DNA of 13,886 bases from Isohypsibius dastychi (lineage: Eukaryota > Tardigrada > Eutardigrada > Parachela > Isohypsibiidae): assembly GCA_034696485.1 (NCBI GenBank), contig JAQIWT010000918.1:1-13886 (forward strand). The letters run 5' to 3'. Position 1 is the stretch's first letter; each line of letters opens with the position of its first letter. The position numbers and the translations under genes are program-made. Below are positions 1 to 8,571 of this stretch, in pieces. The notes beneath the pieces were generated by a model. The model was given only the letters and a program-made list of their open reading frames with translations, searched no databases and was not told where the DNA came from.

Positions 1-1949
1 TTCCTGGTCGATGAGCTCCCAGACACCAGGATTATCATTTTCTTCGCGGGCATCGTAGAGAGGCAGAAATTCTCCCCATTACCAGCAAGAACAAGGCTGA
101 CTGATGTCGAACTAAAGAATTTTAATTTTGGTCCCGGAGACGAGACTTTCCCTCTCAACGACTTTTTCTTCAACGTGAAAAGTCAGCTCAAGGCCCTCCG
201 GCTCTTAAATGTCAAGCTGGAAACACTCGAATCGTCTGTTTTCCAAGGGTTCAACAGCTTGCAGTCTCTTGAGGTCTTTGACTGTGGAATTACAGCCATT
301 GACAAGCAAACATTTGCGGAGCTGACCTCGTCAGATTTTAATTCACCAGATTTGCGTGAGCTTCATCTGTCGTTTCGGAAAACAGAATTGGTAGATCTGG
401 ACTGGAGCTTTCTCATACCCATTTCAAGATCTTTGGAGGTAATATTAAACAATTACTCCAGTATTCTACATTTCGAATTTTTCTAAGTTTGAAAACGAAG
501 CAATAGAAGCAAGCAGTTGAAAGAAATTCAAAAAAATGCTGCTCTGTTGCAGAAAGTCACCATTGATGAAACCGGCTTCACAACTGACAACTTGACCTGT
601 TCCTCACCGTTTCTCCTGAAGAGAGCTACCGAGATTACCATCTCCAACAGTGAGCTGAAGTATTTGCCATCACGAATATTCCAGACATTCAATCCGATGC
701 AAAAGCTAAAAATCGATTTGTGGGGGAATCCACTTTGCAAATATGAGGGCCAGATACGAGATGATTGCGAATGTTGTGACATGTACCCGTTTGCCAAATG
801 GCTGGTGGAGAACAAACAGTCCAAAGCGGTCAAGTCAGATTTGTTCGTTTGTGATGCTTTGACTTTTCCCCCGAGCCTGAAGTACTACCACCACTGTCGC
901 TCAGACGAAGGTACCGTACTTTTCACATCACTGTCATAGTCAATAACCGAACTAATCTTTTAGAAATCGAATTGGATGAGAGTCCTGCGGTTGTGACAGG
1001 GAGACCTCATTACTCGTGCCTGATCAATGGAACAAAGATGCGGTGTGGCATAAAACCTGGGCTGATGAAATTGCCGCTCAATTTCAGAGTGGCTGAAATT
1101 CCACAAGAAATCAGGAGTATGGATCTTGTGAAAGGATCGGTGTTGAATACTTTTGTTCCGTTTGGTGCGGGCTTGAATATAACATCACTGAAATTCGATA
1201 ATTTCAACTTACGACGCCACGACATCCGCTTTCCGGTGAAAGGTCTACTGGTGAATCTGAGGACAACTTTGAAAGTGTTAACTTTGACGAACGTGAAATT
1301 GGAGTATCTGGGATCAGGTGAATTTGCGGGATTTTCACAGCTTAAGGATTTGAAACTGAGCTATTGCCGCATTGCTGCCGTGGATGTCAATACGTTTCAA
1401 GGGATCGCAGAGCTCGGCACGGTATCTGGGCCGAGTTTCGAGAGATTTGATGTTGAAAACGAGCCGGGAATTACAACACTCGACTGGAGTTTTTTACAAC
1501 CAGTTGCTCAATCTATCAAAGTAAGTACGATCTCACCAAAACTTTATGACCGTTGCGCATTGTTGTGATTTAAATTTCAGAAAATCTTCATCTCAAACGC
1601 AGGGCTGTCAAAGGTCACGCGCACAGCTGATTACACGCTGAGCAGGATGACTTTACTTTATCTGAACGAAAACCAGTTGAGAACCATCCCAGCAAGCGTG
1701 TTCGAGACCCTCAACACATCTTTAAAACTGGGCATCGAGACATTCGGAAACCCGTTCTGTGGGGTTGAACGTGGTAACTGTGGGTGTTGCGAGATGTTAC
1801 CGCTGGCAAACTGGTTCATTACCCAGAATTCCACGGAGTACTTTGAATCAGCACCAGGCGGCTGTGACGAGTTGTATACTCCAGACCCTCTTGCACTGGT
1901 GAACTGTTCAGCATGGAGCCCACCATCTTATGGCCGCCGTACTGGGTAG
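1..1949 (+). CDS. Secreted leucine-rich-repeat protein, two tandem units, 5' truncated
   Basis: Exons are 1-438 (open from the left edge), 517-910, 964-1520 and 1581-1949 (TAG at 1947-1949), giving 585 visible residues. Introns of 78, 53 and 60 nt are all GT-AG with matching phases (0, 1, 0). The protein consists of two homologous units of about 280-300 residues. Each has LRR strands of LxxLxLxNVKLExL type, a conserved LDWSFL segment, and a C-terminal cysteine cap starting GNP(L/F)C, then C-x-CC followed by (M)xPxA(K/N)W. Unit 1 ends near 910 and unit 2 starts at 964; the phase-1 intron between them shows that they belong to one gene. Such proteins are usually extracellular binding proteins; the ligand here is unknown. 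The N-terminus, any signal peptide and possible further units lie left of the window. No membrane segment follows the second cap, so the product is probably secreted. LRR fold is a confident call; function is not recognised. Confidence 0.82.
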
Positions 1950-2376
1950 CTGAACTTCCATCACGTTATCATGATTGTTGCGATGAGGTGAGTTCAGCTT
2001 TTGGTAGAGGAGAAGTGTTTCTACTTCTGTGAATGTTGTTGGGTTATTCCAAAAGGTCGTTTGTTTGAGTTGACAAAAATGAACTTCATATACATTGATT
2101 TTTTGACGCTTCTTCGTGAAAACACTGACTGATACTACTCTGAAACTGAAGCAGACCTCATTTCGCAAAGGTATTCAAACTTTCTGTGGACTGACACTCA
2201 TAAGCCACAGAACTCGGTCCGTAACTTCAACGGGCTAGCAGAAGCCGAAATGAGATGATTCAGGTAAAAGTTTTCACGCTGAGTATAAAGCTTACCTAGC
2301 CAGTAGCGACCAGAAACCGCAAGCAGGCAAAGAGAAGAAGTAACAATTGTTAAATGAAGTGGAAGGTACATCTTAT
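1950..2376. other. Convergent intergenic region
   Basis: This 427-bp stretch lies between the stop of the LRR gene (+) and the stop of the CHID1-like gene (-), and must hold both 3' UTRs. I see no canonical AATAAA for the plus strand and no TTTATT for the minus strand close to the stops. The short open frames on the minus strand here have no recognisable similarity and no splice or start context that supports them. Confidence 0.6.
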
Positions 2377-4346
2377 TCACAACAAATCAAAGAAATATTC
2401 CAGGCCCTGTCCAAGTTCCCAGATTGAAACGCCACTATTGAGCTCATTTGCCAATTTGATGCGTTCATCCAGCGATTTGAGTGTTGGATAGTGAACAGTA
2501 TGCTCCGTCTCGTTTGCTCTGCAAGGTCAAAGAAGCAGCAGTTATAAAAGAGTCAGAATTTTGTGAGTTTTCAGTACTTGTATGTGAACGAGTGCTCCCG
2601 AGCCACTCCATCCCATGAGAGTTTTGGGTGATACGTTTTGAGCAAGTCCAAATACCTGAAAGAACACAAGTCAACAAACATCAAGCTGATATAGCGTGAG
2701 GTTTTATACTCGTTGTTTATGATAGCTGTGGCGTTTTGGGAAGGCGCAAAGTCTCGCCCGTAATGATTCAGCATGAGGATAAGATGGCCGTTCGTGTTAA
2801 GGATACGAGTGCCTTTTAAGGTCAAGATCTCACGATTCCATTCGATAGGAGCGATCGGGCCACCACTGCGAAGAGAAACTATAGACGGACAATTTTCATA
2901 ACATCGAAACTGGATCAAACCTAGTAAGGGCAAGCGGGTGATCGTTAGCGACGATGATGAAATGCGTCACGGCTTCGGAAAGATCTGGTAGTTGGTTGGT
3001 CTTGAATTCTTCGGTTGAGCTGCTCATGAAATATTTTGAAGGCATTGTACTCAGCAATATATTTTTGGAACGATACCTCCAGCCGAAGACTGGTTTGAAA
3101 ACCAGAGTGGTCTCGAAACCCGCTTTGCTAAGCACGTTAGCCAAGGTTTTGATGGTTCTCAGCCAGTTTCTAAATGCAACAGGTGTCTTGAGTCAACAAA
3201 CATACAACGGACCATTGACAGGATTTGATTACTTGAGATCGGATGCAGTCATATTGCGATCGAAGCCGGTCAGCACCATGCCATTAAAATCGTGTTTCTA
3301 GCGGAGCAAAGGTAGAAGTTTTTGCGAAAAGATGAGCTCGACTAAACCGTGTAATGTACCTTGAGCGCTTCGACAATTGCAGCCCCAGCCGATTCAGAGT
3401 CATTCCATCGAGTGATAAGGTCATGCTGCTGATCAAGTGTCAGAAATCCAAAGCTGAGGTCCACAAGTGGAACTACAAAAAAAGTAGAATCCGAAAGGTG
3501 AATTTGGTTCCAGCAACAGTCATACCGATCTTGATTTTGTCATTTGCAGCACGGACTTTCTTCACCCAACCTAGATTCAGTTCAAGCGTGATGTAAGTCA
3601 TATGCAAACATGCAAGCATTGAATTACCTTCAGGGATGTCAGCTCCTTCTCTAGCAACGTATTTCCCCTCCTCAAAAGTCAATTTCAACCAAACTGGAGC
3701 CAAGTGGGTGAACTTGTTAGCGTGCTTGATTGCCCGGTCATATCCGCCCACATTCCACTGAATATAAACATTTGTTAACGTTGGTTACAGACCGTTCATA
3801 AAGGTGATCTTACCGGCGTAACGAAACCAAGAACCGGCTTGCTGATTCGAGGTGGAAATTTAGCATCCTTAAATGAACGGTTGAAGTTGTTGAGAATGTC
3901 GTCGGCGGTTACGTCGGTGGAGACCAGTTTTCCAAGGTCACTTGACAATTGCCTCAGTTCTGAAATGAATGAAACGCATCAGGGGCAAACATCAGTACGA
4001 CGTGATGACTACCGTAGGCACTACTCGGATTTTGCGCGGGCAAATTTCAGTTTCTAAAAATTTGGTGCAATACCGTTGCCGACAATTCTGATTCACAAAA
4101 AGTTCGAAAATGTCAGCAAACCAAAGTTTATCAAACAACATCCATTTTTGGTGTCAACCACTACAGTGAGTACATCAAAATTATGTTCCACAATTTTTTC
4201 AGATTTGTTGATACCTGTGAGCATGCGTCATTACACTTACCCGCTTGATTTGCATCATTTTGGGAAGCTGGAGAAATCGAAGCACCATGGGCTAACGCAA
4301 GAACGCCAAATGCGACCAGACACGCACTCAGGTGATACGTGGCCAT
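2377..4346 (-). CDS. CHID1: CHID1-like (SI-CLP) GH18-family protein, copy A, complete
   Basis: Eleven exons on the minus strand, in coding order: 4346-4241, 3959-3814, 3757-3628, 3570-3526, 3472-3360, 3297-3233, 3169-3077, 3019-2921, 2865-2710, 2655-2578 and 2518-2377 (TGA). All junctions are GT-AG with agreeing phases, giving 390 aa, close to the 393 aa I recall for human CHID1. Residues 1-21 form a signal peptide. Family landmarks are VLGFVTPWN (78-86), [12 protein letters not shown] (99-110), [19 protein letters not shown] near 325-344, and the C-terminal [20 protein letters not shown]1/SI-CLP is a lysosomal and secreted GH18-fold lectin that binds sugars and, in mammals, stabilin-1. At the place of the GH18 catalytic motif the sequence reads FNGMVLTG (184-191), so the acid residue is absent and enzymatic activity is unlikely. 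The ATG at 4346 begins the signal peptide; the open frame upstream has only a TTG. Intron 1 (281 nt) is unusually long. A paralog lies at 12676-13869. Confidence 0.88.
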
Positions 4347-4565
4347 TTCTGCCAAAAAACAGATGTGTGTGTCAGTGCCGGTAAAACACGCGTCGACAAC
4401 GAGCCTGCTTTCTCCAGATTTTTAGACTTGCCGAGAGACAGTTCTGTTTCATGTATGGGAAATTCATGGAAGTGTTGCCCTAGGGGCTCATCTGGAATGA
4501 GTAATAATGCGACGGGTGAAAAACCAGTTACGCACAGTTATGTAATTACTGCGAGTGTTGAACTA

Positions 4566-4595
4566 GACCTGACTATTAGTTTTGACCTGACTATT
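4566..4595. repeat. 12-bp direct repeat, two copies
   Basis: The sequence GACCTGACTATT occurs at 4566-4577 and again at 4584-4595, separated by 6 nt. The second copy overlaps the candidate minus-strand poly(A) signal. It is a small local duplication with no clear function. Confidence 0.6.
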
Positions 4596-4599
4596 TATT
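4594..4599 (-). terminator. Candidate poly(A) signal AATAAA for the Cys-rich gene
   Basis: TTTATT on the plus strand reads AATAAA on the minus strand, 277 nt past the TGA of the Cys-rich gene (4876). It is the first canonical hexamer I find downstream of that stop. The resulting 3' UTR would be about 300 nt. Confidence 0.4.
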
Positions 4600-4875
4600 G
4601 AAGGAATACTGTGCAGAACGACATTTTTCCACTTCTCGTCGAAGAAAGTTTGTTTTCTAGAGTTTTACGTGGGCTACTCTCAGCCAGTCTGTCACTTTTG
4701 GTGCAAAAACGGATTCGATTCCACGGTTATGTCTTACCATAGGCCGAATATTCTCTAAATTCAGGGTACGGATCTAGCAATAGACAGTTCGAGGTAACGG
4801 TTCAATAAGTTGTGACGCTGGAACATCTTAATTCTTTACATCTTTCTAAATCATCTACATCCACGATAGCGCCTT

Positions 4876-5737
4876 TCAGAGAAAAGTAATGCTTCTGTTT
4901 TCACCGACATCCAAACAATCATTCACATCAAGCAGCTTCGGTTTTCTTCCCTTTGTAATGCAGCAGTCCGGCTCACCGCAGCAGCGTGGTTGGCATCTCC
5001 CTTTGACGAACGCGCATCTACCAGGGTTCGCCAATGGACAGCAGTCGATTGGGCAGCTGGTTGAATTTTCGGCTATCAATTGATGGTTTTCACAGATAGC
5101 ATCTCCACAAAACCCTTCTTCATCCTGAAAAGTCAAACAGTAAGAATTAGACAGTATGAAACGAAAACCATCAGTAAAAACTAGTTTTAAGACCACTTAT
5201 GCAATGGTTGGTGGTGAGGAAGATCTGAATGTGGAGAATATCATAACTAACGGAGAATCGGTGCTTTGACGTTCCTCGTCGACGGCGCTGTAAACTATTC
5301 TCGGCGCACTTTCCTCGAAAGCAACGGGCGAAGATCCAACAGAATCCCGGTATGGAATGCATATCCCACTGTCTTTCACAAAGCTCTCTTGCCAGTTGTT
5401 GGCGTTTGCATCCACCACAAAAAAACGTATTACCACACCATCCCACTCCATTGTCGAATCCACACGGTCCGCAGTATTGGCCGCCCGATGCACTTTGATA
5501 CGTGTGTCCGTCACAGGTGTTATCCGAAGCATCGGTCACGTTATCAAGTTGCGGAGATGCGGGACAGTTATTGCAACAAATGTAGTGATGCAAGCCACTG
5601 GATCCACCAAAATACATGTACTGACATTCGTTGGGTGACAAATTTGTGGCACACCGCCGAATCCGGGAAAGTCTTCCCTCCGAAATTTGAGTAAAAAAGA
5701 GCATCGATAGAAGAACTTTCAAAAACCAAAACACCAT
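4876..5737 (-). CDS. Secreted cysteine-rich protein with two cysteine modules and a tetrabasic site
   Basis: Exons are 5737-5252 and 5124-4876 (TGA), with a 127-nt GT-AG intron in phase 0; 244 aa. Residues 1-21 (MVFWFLKVLLSMLFFTQISEG) look like a signal peptide, though I cannot run a predictor. A basic RIRR lies right after it. Module 1 (about 29-144) holds some 15 cysteines, including YICCNNC, QYCGPCG, FFCGGC and GFCW. Then comes a basic stretch, RRRR (about 150-153), that fits a furin-type processing site. Module 2, in exon 2, holds 12 cysteines with FCGDAIC, a CPIDCC segment and several CC pairs. Module 2 begins like the loose CGDxxCExx...SCPxDC pattern of many extracellular proteins. I do not recognise the family; an extracellular structural, hormone-like or defence role are all possible. 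The ATG at 5737 opens the signal peptide. It is divergent to the tetraspanin gene. Confidence 0.78.
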
Positions 5738-5852
5738 ACTGAACTTGAGCTGTTCATAATATACAGTCTGAAGGAGATTCGGTGAGAATGAGGTCGTGCA
5801 GAAATGCTGGGCAAGCTAGAGAGGGACGGTGAGTCGAGGAAATTTATGTGTG

Positions 5853-5859
5853 ATTTATA
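5853..5859 (-). promoter_or_regulatory. Candidate TATA box for the Cys-rich gene
   Basis: On the minus strand this reads TATAAAT, about 116 nt before the ATG at 5737. A start site about 30 nt downstream would leave a short leader of roughly 85-90 nt. The motif is AT-rich and could occur by chance. Confidence 0.3.
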
Positions 5860-6045
5860 GATTAATCCAAACCTCAAGGCAGACATGAATTACCCTATTG
5901 TTTAAACGATGAGTCAAGGACAGCGTTGCTAGTTTTAATATCATCCGCTTCCATATGTGGCACGTGCTCTGTGGCTCAAGACAAACGCTGTGTGACTGTT
6001 TTAGAATGAACTACCCTCCATGGATAGAGATTTGCAGTTTCAGCT

Positions 6046-6052
6046 TATAAAT
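6046..6052 (+). promoter_or_regulatory. TATA-like motif upstream of the tetraspanin gene
   Basis: TATAAAT on the plus strand, 440 nt before the tetraspanin ATG. If used, the leader would be long or interrupted by an intron. This is weak evidence, from the motif only. Confidence 0.2.
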
Positions 6053-6491
6053 GCGAATGAGAAATTTACTACACAATTTTAGTATCATAGACCTGCGATC
6101 CGATGTTGCGATAGCCTGGAGGAAAAATGCTAGAAATGTGAACTGCTGAAAGATGCTTGTCACTTTATTTATTTTTTCGGTTGAAACATCCCAGTTTCGT
6201 TAAACCAGGTTTCCGCTGGATGGATGGATATTACGCATCTATTCCACATGGCCATTTTTTCGGTTTACAGCATCGACACAATTGGAATGTTCACGCTGAA
6301 TTACGTGGTTGCTTGAAAAGAAAGAGAAATTCCGATGAAATGTCTCGTAAATCAGTTAAACAGTCGTAAAAGTTCTTTTGGGCCGAAATCATCTGATTCG
6401 CTCTGAAAAACATTTCTTTTTTCCTCCACATCAAAAGCTTCAACATTCAGAAATCTAAAATTCATAACCAGCTGACAGCAGTAATCATCGC

Positions 6492-7489
6492 ATGATGGAA
6501 TCTCGTTGCTGTAATTTCAATCCAAGGTCACGATGTTTCATCATCCTCAAACGTACCGTCATGGCAATTTATCCACTTTGTATCGCACTTGGAGTTGTCG
6601 GAACTTCTCTGGCCGTCATCGCTCTTCAGAAGCACTACGGTGGAGAGATCTTAGCGGGACCTCTTGGTTGCTTAGTTGGCATTGAAGCATTGACCATCGT
6701 CTTGGGCATTTCTGGCTTGATCGGTCTGACGAAATTTCGTCCACAAAACCTGGCCACGCTCTCGGGGTTTATACTCGTTTTGAGCATAATCATGTCCGCC
6801 GGGATAGCTGTTTATTTGAAGACTGCCATGGTCAGAATGGAGAACAATATTCACGAGGCTGTGCATACTTATATGCAGTTGTATGGGACATTTTTCGATC
6901 AAAGCGGGTAACCAACAGAAGCATGATGGCTCCATGTTTCTAACTAGGGATTTTTGAAGTGACCTCCAATTTGATGCAATCCAGAGAGCAAGAAAATGTT
7001 GCGGGAGTGACGGGCCACTGAGCTGGAATAACACACGATTTTCGGTACAGCTCGCCGTATTCTAATCCTTTTTAAAAACTCTTTAATTCACAGAAGCTTC
7101 CCGGATCTTGTTGCCGAAAACCAGTTCAGTGTTTAATATGGCAAAACGAAACCGTAGAGGTGGCCTAGTATAACCATTTTTTGAAACTGTTGTAAATGGT
7201 TCGGCTTTCAGGTGGCGTATGAACAACTCATGAACGTTCCGGGCTTTTTCAACCGTGGTTGCATCGAAGCCATGGTTAAGCCATACAGAAAGCCGGTGAC
7301 AACTGTAGCGGCTTGCGCAAGTACACATCTTGAAGCAATCTTGGATTCTTGCATAACAACGAACTATGATTCGTTTCAGTATCAAACAGTATAGTTATGG
7401 CGATCGTGCTCACACTGACCACAATTTACCGAAGCGGAGTTCAGAGACGCCAGTCGATAGCAGTTCAGATCCCGACCTCTGACTCATGA
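6492..7489 (+). CDS. Tetraspanin, five exons
   Basis: Exons are 6492-6907, 6960-7044, 7094-7153, 7212-7320 and 7380-7489 (TGA at 7487-7489), with introns of 52, 49, 58 and 59 nt, all GT-AG with agreeing phases; 259 aa. Exon 1 carries a short cytoplasmic N-terminus and three membrane segments (about 22-45, 52-76 and 85-110). The large extracellular loop then shows the family hallmarks in order: CCGSDGPLSW in exon 2, PGSCC in exon 3, and the GC of FFNRGC in exon 4. The fourth membrane segment appears only once exon 4 is spliced to exon 5 (VTTVAACA joined to ISNSIVMAIVLTL). Tetraspanins organise membrane microdomains and partner with integrins and other receptors. The first ATG (6492) is chosen; an in-frame TAA lies at 6465-6467, and a second ATG follows directly at 6495. 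The specific subfamily is not recognised. Confidence 0.88.
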
Positions 7490-7546
7490 AACCCCCCAAT
7501 GAAGTACTGGCTCCATTCTTGGTGATTTTTGATTCAAGAAAATCGC

Positions 7547-7552
7547 AATAAA
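7547..7552 (+). terminator. Poly(A) signal AATAAA of the tetraspanin gene
   Basis: AATAAA lies 58 nt past the tetraspanin TGA, followed by T-rich and GT-containing sequence, as expected for a cleavage and polyadenylation site. Confidence 0.6.
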
Positions 7553-7628
7553 CTGAAATATAACCGTCGTGCTTCCGCAAGCTTAGGGACGTATTTTTGA
7601 ACCGAAATTTATCAACTTTAACGGTGGT

Positions 7629-7646
7629 GGGGGGGGGGGGGGGGGG
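7629..7646 (+). repeat. Homopolymer tract of 18 G
   Basis: Eighteen consecutive G residues, preceded by GGTGGT. The tract lies between the tetraspanin poly(A) signal and the MITE. Such a tract can form a G-quadruplex and is prone to length changes and sequencing error, so the exact count is uncertain. Confidence 0.85.
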
Positions 7647-7990
7647 TAGGCTACAGCAGTTGTGTCTGCACCCCCAGTTCTGCTGGCCCGGTCGATACTT
7701 CCCTGGTTGAACAGGGATTTCAAATCCAAGGATTCCCGTATCTCGAGTGTCTGAACGTACGAAATCATGTGTGCACCTACGGCTACCCAGCAATAAAGAG
7801 ATAAACATTGGTAGAATGCGAATCCTAGCGGTTCTTGGGCAGGCCGGAGTTTGAGCGATCCATGCTACGAGCTATACCCACGGGTCATCAAAAATGCTGA
7901 TATCATTGATTAATTGAGCTTCTCTGATCTTAAAAATTCAGCTCAAGGATACAGATCTTGTCGATAGATCAACGCCTGTCTCCTCGGCTA

Positions 7991-8267
7991 TGGATAATTA
8001 GGGGTCGCAAGACCAAAAAACGTCACTAGTTAGTCGACCAAAGTCGACTTTTCGAGTGGTGACTAACGATTTTGGTTTGGTGAAATTTGGTGACTTCGAA
8101 ATTTGGTGACCAAAGTCGACCAAAAGTCGACCAAAGTCGACCAAAGTCGACTTTTCTAGTGGTGACTAACGATTTTGGTTTGGTGAAATTTGTTGACTGC
8201 GAAATTTGGTGAAGTGAAGCTGTGGTGAAGTGAGGTGAAGTGAAGTCTTGCGACCCCTATGGATAAT
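7991..8267. mobile_element. hAT-type MITE with 15-bp TIRs and 8-bp target site duplication
   Basis: The element spans 7999-8259 (261 bp). Its ends are perfect 15-bp inverted repeats, TAGGGGTCGCAAGAC (7999-8013) and its reverse complement (8245-8259). They are flanked by a perfect 8-bp direct repeat, TGGATAAT, at 7991-7998 and 8260-8267. An 8-bp target duplication and termini of YAGGGG type are the hallmarks of the hAT superfamily. There is no open frame for a transposase, so it is non-autonomous and would be moved in trans. The interior is made of repeats built on AAAGTCGACC. The perfect TIRs and TSD suggest a fairly recent insertion. Confidence 0.88.
8032..8212 (+). repeat. Internal duplication and 10-bp satellite inside the MITE
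   Basis: Two 78-bp copies, 8032-8109 and 8135-8212, differ at three positions by my count. Between them the short motif CCAAAGTCGA is repeated with a period of 10-11 bp. Each motif contains the palindrome GTCGAC. The right end (about 8209-8244) adds GTGAAGTGA-type repeats that are absent on the left. Confidence 0.85.
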
Positions 8268-8307
8268 TCCCAGTTTGCTCAAAAGTTCATAGTCGAATCT
8301 ATGCACA

Positions 8308-8337
8308 ACATGAGACCCGTTCACATGAGACCCGTTC
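8308..8337 (+). repeat. Perfect tandem duplication of a 15-bp unit
   Basis: The unit ACATGAGACCCGTTC occurs at 8308-8322 and again immediately at 8323-8337. It lies between the MITE and the gustatory receptor gene, about 235 nt before the receptor start codon. Confidence 0.85.
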
Positions 8338-8571
8338 ACCTGTCGTCATCATTTCTATTCTCGCAATCAATCAACTCGAGAGGCTAACATGCAGCCTAAG
8401 CGCTGTCAAATTCCCATTGTGTCCTGAGTGATTTGGTTGGAGAAAAGAGCCCTTTCCCAAAAGCGGCACATATTTCACTCTCGTCCGACACACCGTCTAC
8501 AGTAATATTCTTTTTACACGCACGATGAAATGCAAGAAGATTACTGATCAGCCATAACGAAACCTGGAGTT

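Larger units (their letters stand above)
4347..4875. other. Intergenic region between two minus-strand genes
   Basis: This stretch of about 530 bp lies upstream of CHID1-like copy A and downstream of the Cys-rich gene; both are on the minus strand. It holds a minus-strand poly(A) signal (4594-4599) and a 12-bp direct repeat just beside it (see separate entries). A pyrimidine-rich tract ending in CAG sits two bases before the copy A start codon. I see no convincing TATA box and no additional gene. Confidence 0.55.
5738..6491. other. Divergent intergenic region with two TATA-like motifs
   Basis: This stretch of about 750 bp separates the Cys-rich gene (-) from the tetraspanin gene (+) and should contain both promoters. 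It holds TATAAAT-type motifs facing each way (separate entries). The plus-strand open frame at 6157-6369 lacks an ATG, has no recognisable similarity and is not called. Confidence 0.5.

Noticed and set aside
964-1949. The second LRR unit as a separate gene starting near 972
   Set aside because: There is no ATG at 972 (the frame opens with TTG), and the intron 911-963 joins unit 1 to unit 2 in frame and phase.
2866-2880. Alternative acceptor (TATAG) for exon 9 of CHID1-like copy A
   Set aside because: It breaks the frame with the donor at 2920; the CGCAG acceptor leading to 2865 keeps phase and matches copy B.
2954-3301. Plus-strand open frame over the CHID1-like gene
   Set aside because: It is antisense to exons and introns of the clearly homologous minus-strand gene and has no recognisable protein features.
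5266-5694. Two overlapping plus-strand open frames over the Cys-rich gene
   Set aside because: They are antisense shadows of exon 1; only the minus strand gives a signal peptide and patterned cysteines.
6157-6369. Open frame upstream of the tetraspanin gene
   Set aside because: It begins without ATG, lacks recognisable features, and lies where two divergent promoters are expected.
8105-8155. CRISPR-like array of short repeats inside the MITE
   Set aside because: The units are 10-11 bp and contiguous with no unique spacers, and the setting is an animal genome.
7989-8270. Reading the repeat element as a Mutator-like MITE with a 10-bp duplication
   Set aside because: Taking 14-bp ends leaves a 10-bp direct repeat, but the inverted repeat extends perfectly to 15 bp, which leaves exactly 8 bp, the hAT value.
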